Assembly: GCA_036002485.1 (NCBI GenBank)
Contig: DASYTI010000218.1
Span: 1-53,732 of the forward strand
From: Candidatus Methylomirabilota bacterium
GTDB taxonomy: Bacteria > Methylomirabilota > Methylomirabilia > Rokubacteriales > CSP1-6
Reading direction: 5' to 3'
Length of the DNA stretch: 53,732 nucleotides
Shown: positions 24,209 to 31,760 of the stretch, in pieces
How positions within the stretch are numbered: the first letter of the stretch is position 1
How the letters are laid out: each line of letters begins with the position of its first letter
Program-made: the position numbers and the translations under genes
The notes under the pieces: generated by a model
What the model was told of the DNA's origin: nothing
Databases searched by the model: none
Seen by the model: the letters and a program-made list of their open reading frames with translations, nothing else

Positions 24209-25012
24209 CTACGCGCGAGACTGGCGGATGGTCAGGGCGGCCACGAACTCCGCGCCGAGGATGAAGACGACGCCGGTGTAGTAGGAGAACATGGCAAGGC
24301 CGACGAGGGCGCCGAGCGGCCCGTAGATCCTGTCGTAGACGCCCATGCGCAGGATGTACCACCGGAAGAGCTGCTTGGCGCTCTCGAAGAGCACGGCGGC
24401 CAGGAGGGCCCCGGCCAGCGCCGCCCCCGCGGGAATCTTGCGGTGCGGGAAGTAGCGATAGGCGATGAAGAAGAACGTGGAGCTGAAGGCGAGGGCCAGG
24501 GCCAGGCTGAGAGACCTGATCCACTCGGCCCGGATCTCGAGAGGCGCGAGGAGCAGGATTCTGATCCACCCGAAGATATCGAAGACGAGAATGCTCGCGA
24601 GAAACATCACGCCCATCAGGAAGAGCAGCAGGATGTCCTTGAGGGCGCCGCGCAGGAAGCCCGTGCCCTTGGTGAACCCGAAGATGTCGTTGAGCACGAG
24701 GCGGATGGAGGCGAAGAGCTGGCTCGCGAAGACGAGCAGGATGCCCGTGCCGAGGAGGCCGGACAGGCGGCGGCGCCGGATGATCTCGCCCAGCGCCTCG
24801 CGCAGCTCGTCCTTGTAGACGGGCACGAACTGCGCGAGCTGGTTGAGCACCGCTTCCGAGGCGGCCCGGCGGCTCAGGACGAAGCCCGCCAGCGCCACGA
24901 TGAAGAAGAGGATGGGCACCAGGCAGGTCAGGAAGCTGAAGGCCAGGCCCGCCGCCATGAAGAAGCCGCGGTGCTGCCGGAACTGGGCAATGGTGGTCCG
25001 CAGAACCCGCAT
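24209..25012 (-). CDS. YihY/BrkB family membrane protein
   Basis: The 267-residue integral membrane protein has about six helices and the family signatures QHRGFFMAAGLAFSFL, YRYFPHRKIPAGAALAGALLAA cut at its start, YDRIYGPLGALVGLAMFSYY and GAEFVAAL. Despite an old label as ribonuclease BN, the family is a membrane protein of unknown function. Stop codon abuts a family-C palindrome. It follows the SDR gene by 9 nt and may be co-transcribed. Confidence 0.88.
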   Translation of the reverse strand: MRVLRTTIAQFRQHRGFFMAAGLAFSFLTCLVPILFFIVALAGFVLSRRAASEAVLNQLAQFVPVYKDELREALGEIIRRRRLSGLLGTGILLVFASQLFASIRLVLNDIFGFTKGTGFLRGALKDILLLFLMGVMFLASILVFDIFGWIRILLLAPLEIRAEWIRSLSLALALAFSSTFFFIAYRYFPHRKIPAGAALAGALLAAVLFESAKQLFRWYILRMGVYDRIYGPLGALVGLAMFSYYTGVVFILGAEFVAALTIRQSRA

Positions 25013-25021
25013 GGAGCTCCG

Positions 25022-25816
25022 CTAGACGTTGCTCTTGATGAGGCCGCCGTCCACCTGCGCCACGGTGCCCGTGATATAGGACGCCCGCTCCGAGGCGAGA
25101 AAGACCACCATGCTCGCGAACTCCTCCGGCGTGCCGATCCGGCCCATCGGAATGTCGGCGGTCGAGCGCTCGGCGATCCACGCCTCCAGGGTCTTGCCCG
25201 CGCGCGCGGCCAGGTCCTTCTGATGGCCCATGAACCGGTCCGTCATGATCCGTCCGGGCAGCACGAGGTTGACGGTGACACCGTCCTTGGCCACCTCACC
25301 GGCGAGCGTCTTGAACATTCCCGCGATGGCCGGCCGGATGCCGTTGGAGAGGATGAGCCCTTCCACGGGCTGCTTGACCGAGCTCGACTGGATGGCGAGG
25401 ATACGCCCCCACTTCTTCCGCTTCATATCCGGCAGCACGGCGCGGATGAAGCGCACGGTGGAGAGATGCACCTGCTCGAAGGCCGCCTTCCACTGCTCGT
25501 CGGTCATCTGCTCGAACGGTCCCGGCGGGGGCCCGCCCACGTTGGCGACCAGGACGTCCACACCTCCCCATTTTTCCTTCACCTGCCCGACGACCCGCGT
25601 GATGTCCTCGAGCTTGCTGGCGTCGGCGGACACGGCCAGGACGTCGGCGCCCGTCTTCTCGCGCACCTCGTCGGCGGCCGCCTCGAGGTCGGCCTCCCCG
25701 CGCGCGCACATGGCCACGCGCGCGCCCTCGGCGGCCAATCCCATGGCCGATGCCTTGCCCATGCCCTTGCTCGCCGCCACCACGAGCGCAGTCTTGCCCT
25801 TCAATCCGAGGTCCAC
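25022..25816 (-). CDS. Atypical SDR lacking the YxxxK catalytic pair
   Basis: This is a 264-residue Rossmann-fold SDR with AASKGMGKASAMGLA and VANVGGPPPGP. Where classical enzymes have S-x12-Y-x3-K, this reads SSSVKQPVEGLILSNGIRPA, with neither Tyr nor Lys at the expected places. A group of SDRs with this SN..R variant is commonly annotated as oxidoreductases. Its activity may be altered or lost. It lies 12 nt downstream of the HtrA-like gene. Confidence 0.85.
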   Translation of the reverse strand: MDLGLKGKTALVVAASKGMGKASAMGLAAEGARVAMCARGEADLEAAADEVREKTGADVLAVSADASKLEDITRVVGQVKEKWGGVDVLVANVGGPPPGPFEQMTDEQWKAAFEQVHLSTVRFIRAVLPDMKRKKWGRILAIQSSSVKQPVEGLILSNGIRPAIAGMFKTLAGEVAKDGVTVNLVLPGRIMTDRFMGHQKDLAARAGKTLEAWIAERSTADIPMGRIGTPEEFASMVVFLASERASYITGTVAQVDGGLIKSNV

Positions 25817-25828
25817 GGTGTCCTCCGG

Positions 25829-26737
25829 TCAGGGAGTCTGCTTGTAGAAGTCGGCCCGATCGCCGCCCGTGACGTCCAGCCGCTTCAGCTCATTGTCCCG
25901 CATCACCTCGAGCGTGATGCGCTCACCGGGGCCGCGCAGCCAGAGCGAGAGGTAGAGATCCTTGCGCGTGGGCACCTGGCGGGCATCGAGCGAGACGATG
26001 ACGTCGCCCTCCTGGATGCCCGAGCGCGCCCCCGGACCATTCGGCACCAGGCCCGCCACCACCACCCCCTCGTCGAGCGGGTGGGCGAAGACGCCGAGCC
26101 AGGCCCGCTGCGGGCGGCTCACCACGCGCCCATAGCGCAAATACTCGGCTCGGTTCTGCTCGAAGCACTCGCCCGGGATGGCGAGGGAGCAGCGCCCGAT
26201 CTCGGACAGGTTGAGGGACACGACACCGACCATCCGTCCCGCCATGGTGAAGAGCGGTCCCCCGCCGAAGCCCGGATTCGAGGCGCTGGAGACGAGGCTC
26301 CGCTCGAGCAGGTATTCCCAGGGGGCTTCGAACTCCCCCAGATATGTCAACAGTCCTCCCGCGACTTTCCGCTCGCGCGGTCCGGTCGACCCCAGGGCGA
26401 ACACGGACTGGCCACGCTCGAGCCGATCCGAGGTGGCCACCGGCACCGAGGCGAGACCCGACCGCTTCACCTTCAAGAGGGCCAGGCCCAGCTCGAAGTC
26501 CTGGGCCACGATCTCCGCCCGCTGGGTCCGCCCCTTGGCGAAGCTGACCTGTATCGTCTCGCCGCCCATGACGACGTAGTTGACGGTGAGGATGAGACCG
26601 GAGGGATCGATCACCGTCCCCGTGCCCATTCGCTCATCACCGAGGATGCGCGTGGAGGGATGCGACGGGGGCACCTCGGTGTGGATGTACACCACCGAGG
26701 AGAGGCATTGCTTGACGAGCTCGATCGAGGCATCCAT
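25829..26737 (-). CDS. HtrA/S1C-like protein without catalytic triad, with PDZ domain
   Basis: The 302-residue protein has the trypsin-like fold of HtrA (residues about 5-195) and a C-terminal PDZ domain (about 205-290, GVVVAGLVPNGPGARSGIQEGDVI cut to its start). All three catalytic residues are replaced. His in the usual TNAHVV is Y54 (TVNYVV), Asp in DLALLK is G84 (LGLALLK), and Ser in GNSGGPL is G158 (GFGGGPL). No signal peptide is visible, so it probably stays in the cytoplasm. It is likely a binding or scaffold protein rather than a protease. Confidence 0.87.
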   Translation of the reverse strand: MDASIELVKQCLSSVVYIHTEVPPSHPSTRILGDERMGTGTVIDPSGLILTVNYVVMGGETIQVSFAKGRTQRAEIVAQDFELGLALLKVKRSGLASVPVATSDRLERGQSVFALGSTGPRERKVAGGLLTYLGEFEAPWEYLLERSLVSSASNPGFGGGPLFTMAGRMVGVVSLNLSEIGRCSLAIPGECFEQNRAEYLRYGRVVSRPQRAWLGVFAHPLDEGVVVAGLVPNGPGARSGIQEGDVIVSLDARQVPTRKDLYLSLWLRGPGERITLEVMRDNELKRLDVTGGDRADFYKQTP

Positions 26738-26935
26738 GAATCAGTTGCCCACGCTAGCACGTCGCCCCATATCAGAGCAACGGTCGGGCCCTCGCGGCCT
26801 GTTCAAGTGATTCCCCTTCCCTCGCGAGAAGGAGTGTTCCGCTTCGAGCGCCGGCTTCGCCGTCGCAATTCTCGGATTGCTCGCCTCGGACGGCCTGGCC
26901 CCAGCCCCACGACGTCCTGCGGCTCGCCCTGCGTC

Positions 26936-26976
26936 GGGGGAGGCTTCGGAAGAGGGGCGGAGCCCTCCTCCGAGCT
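26936..26976 (-). repeat. Stop-codon-proximal palindrome, family B copy 2
   Basis: On the minus strand it reads AGCTCGGAGGAGGGCTCCGC onward, beginning 2 nt after the TAG of the lipoprotein hydrolase gene. It is the same sequence, in the same relation to a stop codon, as 7354-7396. The remainder of the gap (26738-26935) shows no gene. Confidence 0.65.
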
Positions 26977-26978
26977 AC

Positions 26979-27833
26979 CTAGCGCGTGGGCGTCGCCTTG
27001 AGGGTACGCGCGAGGAATTCCTCGATGCGACGGCTGGCATCGGCGGCGGCCTGGGGATCATAGGCGATGGTGACCCCGAAGGTGCCGGGTGTGAAGGGCT
27101 GCTCGATGTCCTTGAGCACTTCCTTCTTCTGGCCGACGACGTCGAAGTAGTGATAGGCGCCCGGGTACTCGACCAGGGTGACGTCCGCGCCGCGCGCCTT
27201 CATGGCCGTGACCATCTCGCGGCAATACTGCGGTGGGGTCCAGTTGTCGGCGCCGGCGATCAGCAAGAGCAGCGGACGGATGACCAGCTCCTTCGCGTAG
27301 TCCCGGCATCCGCCCGGGTACATGGCGATGGCGGCGGCGTAGCCTGCGCGCGGCAGGGCGACGCCGCGGGCCCGCGCCCGCTCGAGGGTCGGCCCATTGA
27401 TGACGGACATCGCGAACAGGCCCCCCTGGGACCATCCGAAGGAGGCCACGCGATCGGGGATGACGAAGGTCTTGGATTGTAGGAATTGGAGCGCGCCGAT
27501 GGCGTCATCGAAGCGCGCGGTGCTCGGACCGCTGTCTCCGCCGCCCGCACAGTCGGCCGGCTCCTTGCGCGGCCCGAAGCTGTCCACCACGAAGGCGACG
27601 TAGCCTCGCTCGCGGAGCCAGTGCGCCCAGGTCTCGGTTTGCCGGACGATGCCCTGGCAGCCGTGGAAGAGCACGAGAGCGGGGAAGGGGCCGGGCCCGT
27701 CTGGCTTGTGGAGCCTTCCCGCGATGCGCTGGGGCGCGCCGGGCGTGGCATTGTCGAAAGAGATTTTCCCGGCGCACCCGGCCGCGACGGTCGTCGCCAG
27801 GACGGCGACGAGGGCGAGTCGGCGCGCTTTCAT
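26979..27833 (-). CDS. Dienelactone-hydrolase-family lipoprotein
   Basis: The 284-residue alpha/beta hydrolase has a lipoprotein signal (lipobox AAGC, lipidated Cys at about residue 20). The nucleophile elbow is GWSQGG, the acid lies in the AGADNWTP region and the catalytic His is in GAYHYF. Such enzymes hydrolyse lactones or esters; this one would be membrane-anchored and outside the cytoplasm. The ATG at 27833 is chosen because the signal peptide starts there. TATACT ends 7 nt before it without a Shine-Dalgarno, suggesting a leaderless message. It is divergent from the selenoprotein gene. Confidence 0.83.
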   Translation of the reverse strand: MKARRLALVAVLATTVAAGCAGKISFDNATPGAPQRIAGRLHKPDGPGPFPALVLFHGCQGIVRQTETWAHWLRERGYVAFVVDSFGPRKEPADCAGGGDSGPSTARFDDAIGALQFLQSKTFVIPDRVASFGWSQGGLFAMSVINGPTLERARARGVALPRAGYAAAIAMYPGGCRDYAKELVIRPLLLLIAGADNWTPPQYCREMVTAMKARGADVTLVEYPGAYHYFDVVGQKKEVLKDIEQPFTPGTFGVTIAYDPQAAADASRRIEEFLARTLKATPTR

Positions 27834-27840
27834 GCGCGGA

Positions 27841-27846
27841 AGTATA
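27841..27846 (-). promoter_or_regulatory. -10 box of the lipoprotein hydrolase gene
   Basis: TATACT on the minus strand, 7 nt before the ATG at 27833. No clear -35 is seen. The divergent plus-strand gene has TACAAT at 27883-27888 about 19 nt before its ATG, with an AAGGGGGG ribosome-binding site between. Confidence 0.5.
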
Positions 27847-27907
27847 GCGCAGTCCGGGAAGCACCTCGCGCGCGGCGTGCGGTACAATCCCCGAAGGGGG
27901 GCCATCC

Positions 27908-28510
27908 ATGCCAGTGCAAATCGTCGAGTACGGCGACTATCTCTGACCGTGGTGTTACCCGGCGGCCGTGCGCCTCCGGCGACTGAAAGACGAGATGGGT
28001 GACGACCTCGTGATCCAGTGGAAGGCCTTCCCGCTGCGCCCCGAGCCTGATCCCACGGTGGCCTTCAAGGGCACCTACCGCGAAGAGGGCTGGCGTCGCT
28101 GCGGCGCCATGGCCGCCTCTGACGGCATCACCTATACTCCCTGGCCGCGCGAGGACTACCCGAACTGGTCGCTCCCGGCCCTCGAGGCCGCGAAGTGCGT
28201 TGCCCTCCAGGGCTCCGAGGCCTTCGATCGCCTGCACCTCCGGCTCTACGAGGCGTTCTTCAGCCGCAGCATCAATATCGCGAAGCCGGACGAGCTGCTG
28301 GGTGTGGTCAAGGAGACGGGCGTGGACATGCCACGTTTCGTGGCGGACTGGGAAAGCGGCGCCGCCCGAGAGGCGGTGGGCCGCGACTATGAGGACGCGC
28401 TGACGCGCGACAGGGTGCGCGCCATCCCCACCATCATCGTGGAAGGCGGGCGCCGCCTCACCGGCCTCGTAGATCTGCCCACCTATAGAAAGGCGATCGA
28501 AGAGGCGTAG
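27908..28510 (+). CDS. DsbA/FrnE-like oxidoreductase with selenocysteine at the active site (TGA recoded)
   Basis: Reading from ATG 27908, codon 13 is TGA (27944-27946), and the same frame then continues without a stop to TAG at 28508-28510 (200 residues). The context is VEYGDYL-U-PWCYPAAV: family members have CPWC there, so TGA replaces the attacking Cys of the CxxC motif, giving U-P-W-C. The rest is a typical DsbA/FrnE thioredoxin-fold protein (WKAFPLRPE, helical insert, cis-Pro in RAIPTIIVEGG). No other start could give the intact fold. A hairpin at 27959-27979 suits a SECIS. No signal peptide is visible, so it is probably cytoplasmic. Sec is inferred; selA/selB are not in the window. Confidence 0.82.
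27959..27979 (+). promoter_or_regulatory. Candidate bacterial SECIS hairpin of the DsbA-like gene
   Basis: Starting 12 nt after the UGA: CCGG, one C/U mismatch, GGC, loop CGUGC (27967-27971), GCC, CCGG. The loop begins 20 nt after the UGA and has G in its second position, both within known limits for bacterial SECIS elements. The loop and spacing match the candidate in the rhodanese gene. Confidence 0.6.
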
Positions 28511-28535
28511 ATCGGGTAATGCGCGAACGGAGCGC

Positions 28536-28672
28536 CACCCTCACCCCGGCCCTCTCCCTCCCCGAGGGAGAGGGAGTTCTTTGCATTCCCTCTCCCCCAT
28601 CGGGGGAGAGGGCCGCAGTTCGAGCTGAGCGGCGCAGCCGCGAGGCGAGGGCTGAGTAGATCAGGGGGCGGC
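28536..28672. repeat. Palindromic repeat family A (A5)
   Basis: Two CCCTCTCC/GGAGAGGG hairpins are followed by the right arm (GTTCGAGCTGAGCGGC ... GGCGAGGGCTGAGTAGATCA, GGGGG). It fills the gap between the DsbA-like gene and the TPR gene and ends 9 nt before the TPR start codon, so it supplies that gene's 5' leader. Confidence 0.78.
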
Positions 28673-28681
28673 GCGCACATC

Positions 28682-29167
28682 ATGAGTGAGCCCGAGTGGC
28701 AGGCCGAGGCCCGCGAGCAGTTCGAGCTGGGCTATCAGGCCCAGATGGCGGGTCGGCTCGAGGAAGCCCTGGAGCGCTATCGTCGCTCGCTCGCCATCCA
28801 GGAGACGGCCGAGGGCCACACCTTTCTCGGATGGGCCATGGCGCATCAGGGCAAGCACGAGGAAGCCATCGAGGAGTGCAAGCGCGCCATCGCGGTGGAT
28901 CCCAGCTTCGGCAACCCCTACAACGATATCGGCTCCTATCTCATCGCCCTCGGCCGCGACGAGGAGGCCATCGCCTGGCTCGAGCGGGCCAAGCGCGCGC
29001 CGCGCTACGAGCCGCGCCACTTCCCCTACGTCAATCTGGCCACCGTCTACGCGAGGCAGCACAAGGTGCAAGAGGCGATCCGTGAGCTCCAGCACGCCAT
29101 TGCCATCGAGCCTCGCCACGTGGCGGCGCGCCGCGAGTTGCATCGGCTGATCGGCCTCCTGAATTGA
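28682..29167 (+). CDS. Tetratricopeptide-repeat protein
   Basis: The 161-residue helical protein has about three to four TPR units (residues about 9-42, 43-77, 78-113 and 119-152; for example AMAHQGKHEEAIEECKRAIAVDP cut to its start). It probably mediates protein-protein contacts. The ATG lies just after a palindromic repeat and has no clear Shine-Dalgarno. The stop overlaps the polymerase start (TTGA), so the two are translationally coupled. A link to DNA replication or repair is suggested only by this coupling. Confidence 0.85.
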   Translation: MSEPEWQAEAREQFELGYQAQMAGRLEEALERYRRSLAIQETAEGHTFLGWAMAHQGKHEEAIEECKRAIAVDPSFGNPYNDIGSYLIALGRDEEAIAWLERAKRAPRYEPRHFPYVNLATVYARQHKVQEAIRELQHAIAIEPRHVAARRELHRLIGLLN

Positions 29168-31536
29168 GCGGCCTTCCCCTACCCTTCTACGACAACCGAC
29201 TCCTCTTCGGCCACGCCGCCCGGCCAGGGCTCATCGCCTTCGAGACGGGCGAACACACTGTCCGGATCTGGTCGCGCGCGGCGGGCGAGACGCGCGTCTC
29301 CGAAGAGCCGTTCCGCCCCTTCCTGCTCCTCGCCGATCCGGATCTCCTGAAGGACTTCAAGGGCGACGCCGGGGTGACGCCGCTGGACGGTGCGGGCACC
29401 TATCGCTGGCTGGCCGAGCTCGGCTCGTGGAGCCAGGGCCTCAAGGCGCGCGACCATATCCAGAAGGTCTCCGGGCGAGCGCCGGGCGCGCCCGACGCGC
29501 CCTACCGCTTCCTTTCGGATCCCACCCAGCAGTTCTTGCTGCGGAGCGGCTGCACCTCCTTCCTCGGCATGGGGTTCGAGGGTCTGCGTCGCATGGCCGT
29601 GGACATCGAGGTGACCACGGCCCCCGGCTTCGAGTTCCCGAACGCCGCGCGGGAGTCCGACCGCATCATCGCCATCGCCCTTGCCGATTCCACGGGCTTC
29701 ACCACCGTTCTCTCCGGCGCCCTGGTGGACGAGGCGGATCTCCTCCGCGAGTGCACACGGATCATCCGCGAGCGCGATCCCGATGTGATCGAGGGGCACA
29801 ACATCTTCCGCTTCGATCTCGAGTACATCGAGGCGCGGGCCCGTCGCCACAAGGTCGCGCTGACCTGGGGACGTGACGGCGCCACCCTCGGCAGCTACCC
29901 CTCGCGCATGCAGATCGCCGAGCGGACCATCGGCTATCGCCGCTACCGGATCCGCGGCCGGCACATCGTCGACACGTGGATCCTCGCCCAGCTCTACGAC
30001 GTGGGCGCGCGGGACCTCGAGTCCTATGGGCTCAAAGACGTGGCCCGCCACTTCGGCATCGCGGCGCCGGACCGCACCTATCTGCCCCCCGAGGACATCC
30101 CGCGCATCTTTCGCGAGGAGCCCGAGCGGCTCATGGCCTATGCGCGAGACGATGTGCTCGAGACCCTTGGGCTCTCGGCCATCCTCTCGCCTCCCTACTT
30201 CGTCCAGGCCCAGGCCCTGCCCCTCGGCTACGAGGCCGTGGTGCTGCGAGGCAATGCCACCAAGATCGACGCCCTGCTCATGCGCGAGTACCTGCATCGC
30301 GGGCGCGCCGTCCCCTCGCCATCGGCAGGCCGGGCGGTGGCGGGCGGCCACACCGCGATGCTTCTGAGCGGCGTGGCCAAGGGCGTCCTTCACGTCGACG
30401 TCACCTCCCTGTATCCGTCCCTCATGCTGACCCAGGAGATCGCGCCGGGGGGAGACGGGCTCGGCGTCTTCCCCACCCTGCTCCGCGACCTCCGCGAGTT
30501 TCGGGTGGCGGCCAAGCGCCTGGCTCGGGAGGCCGCCGCGCCCGCCGAGCGGACACTGGCCGGCGCGCTTCAGCAGACCTTCAAGATCCTCATCAACTCC
30601 TTCTATGGATATCTCGCCTTCTCCCAGGGTCACTGGAATGACTACGATGCCGCCAACCGCGTGACGGGCGAAGGTCGCGCGCTCGTCCAGCGTCTCGTGG
30701 CACGGCTCGGGGAGCTGGGCGCCGCCGTCATCGAGGTCGACACCGACGGCATCTACTTCGTCCCGCCTTCTTCATCCCTCTCCCCCACTGGGGGAGAGGG
30801 CCGCGTTTCGAGCCGAGACGCTGCCGACGAACCGGAGGTAAGGAGAGCGGCGAGGCGAGGGCTGAGTGAGGCTGAGGGGGAGAGTCATCTCGTCGCCGAG
30901 CTGGAACGTGTGCTGCCCCCGGGCATTCAGCTCGAGCTGGACGGCCGCTACGAGGCCATGTTCTCGTACAAGATGAAGAACTACGTGCTGCTGGATGCCC
31001 GCGGCAAGCTCTTGGTCAAGGGCTCGGGCCTCCGCTCACGCGGCATCGAGCTCTTCCAGCGGCGGTGGATGGAGGAGATGTTCCGTCTGCTCCTGACCGG
31101 ACATGCGGACGAGATCCCCGCGCTCAATCAGCGGTGGCAGACGGACTTCCAGGCTCACCGCGTGCCCGTCAGACATTTCATGAAGACGGAGACGCTGCAG
31201 GAATCGCCCGCGGGCTATCAGGACAAGGTCCGCGAGGGCAAGCGGAATCCCTCCGCCGCCTATGAGCTCGCCCTCCGCTCGCAGCGGCCGTATCAGCCCG
31301 GCGACCAGGTCTCGTACTATGTCACGGGCGCCGACAAGCGCGTCAAGGTCAACGAGTCCGCCAAGCTGGCCGTGGCCTGGGATCAGGCGGCGCCGGACGA
31401 GAACACGGAGTACTACCTCGACAAGCTCGACGATCTCTACGAGAAGTTCCGTCCCCTCATCGAGCAGGACGGCCTGCGGCCTGCGGGGGAGACCGAAACG
31501 CCCCCCGAGTCGCCCCAGGCAGAGCTCGAGTTCTAG
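29164..31536 (+). CDS. Family-B DNA polymerase with in-frame repeat insertion
   Basis: The 790-residue polymerase has Exo I (DIE, D147), Exo II (HNIFRFDLEY, H212) and Exo III (YARDD, from Y326), so proofreading is intact. Polymerase motif A is DVTSLYPS (D412), B is KILINSFYG (K474) and C is DTDG (D526, D528). Directly after motif C, residues about 538-572 are encoded by a family-A palindromic repeat (30776-30880, 105 bp), after which the fold resumes (ELDGRYEAMFSYKMKNY). TTG 29164 is the only start fitting the N-terminus. Bacterial family-B enzymes act in repair or translesion synthesis. Whether the insert affects activity is unknown. Confidence 0.9.
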   Translation: MSGLPLPFYDNRLLFGHAARPGLIAFETGEHTVRIWSRAAGETRVSEEPFRPFLLLADPDLLKDFKGDAGVTPLDGAGTYRWLAELGSWSQGLKARDHIQKVSGRAPGAPDAPYRFLSDPTQQFLLRSGCTSFLGMGFEGLRRMAVDIEVTTAPGFEFPNAARESDRIIAIALADSTGFTTVLSGALVDEADLLRECTRIIRERDPDVIEGHNIFRFDLEYIEARARRHKVALTWGRDGATLGSYPSRMQIAERTIGYRRYRIRGRHIVDTWILAQLYDVGARDLESYGLKDVARHFGIAAPDRTYLPPEDIPRIFREEPERLMAYARDDVLETLGLSAILSPPYFVQAQALPLGYEAVVLRGNATKIDALLMREYLHRGRAVPSPSAGRAVAGGHTAMLLSGVAKGVLHVDVTSLYPSLMLTQEIAPGGDGLGVFPTLLRDLREFRVAAKRLAREAAAPAERTLAGALQQTFKILINSFYGYLAFSQGHWNDYDAANRVTGEGRALVQRLVARLGELGAAVIEVDTDGIYFVPPSSSLSPTGGEGRVSSRDAADEPEVRRAARRGLSEAEGESHLVAELERVLPPGIQLELDGRYEAMFSYKMKNYVLLDARGKLLVKGSGLRSRGIELFQRRWMEEMFRLLLTGHADEIPALNQRWQTDFQAHRVPVRHFMKTETLQESPAGYQDKVREGKRNPSAAYELALRSQRPYQPGDQVSYYVTGADKRVKVNESAKLAVAWDQAAPDENTEYYLDKLDDLYEKFRPLIEQDGLRPAGETETPPESPQAELEF
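30776..30880 (+). repeat. Palindromic repeat family A inside the polymerase gene (A6)
   Basis: CCCTCTCCCCCACTGGGGGA, then the right arm ending GGCGAGGGCTGAGTGAGGCT and GAGGGGG, is the same element as intergenic copies at 28536-28672 and 38955-39108. Here it spans 105 bp (35 codons), keeps the polymerase frame open and replaces the stop that the arm would give (TGAGTAG) by an in-frame reading. An extra segment (about 30825-30845) is specific to this copy. Confidence 0.85.
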
Positions 31537-31585
31537 CTCCCGGAACTCCGGGCGAGGCTGGTGCGAGCGTTAGCGTGTCGTCGGC

Positions 31586-31741
31586 CCGCCCCCTTTATCT
31601 ACTCAGCCCTCGCCTCAGGGCTTCGCCCTTCATCTCGAACGGCGGCCCTCTCCCCCTCCGGGGGCGAGGGATTCGGAAATGGCTCCCTCGCTTTGCACTG
31701 GATCCCTCTCCCCCATCGGGGGAGAGGGCAGGGTGAGGGGG
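31586..31741. repeat. Palindromic repeat family A (A7)
   Basis: Left arm (CCGCCCCCTTTATCTACTCA, GCCCTCGCCTCAGGG), a CCCTCTCCCCC/GGGGGCGAGGG hairpin, about 25 bp of spacer, and a second hairpin ending GGGCAGGGTGAGGGG. It lies between the convergent polymerase and radical SAM genes and may terminate both. Confidence 0.78.
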
Positions 31742-31760
31742 CGAGTTGTCGCGAGGCGCG

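Noticed and set aside
24443-27001. An 852-codon open frame on the plus strand across the YihY, SDR and HtrA-like genes
   Set aside because: It is the GC-driven antisense shadow of well-defined minus-strand genes; its translation is low-complexity (Arg/Gly/His/Asp) with no domain.
30772-30889. TCATC on both sides of the polymerase repeat as a target-site duplication
   Set aside because: Removing the segment between the two copies would take out 113 bp and break the reading frame, so it cannot be the exact insertion footprint.
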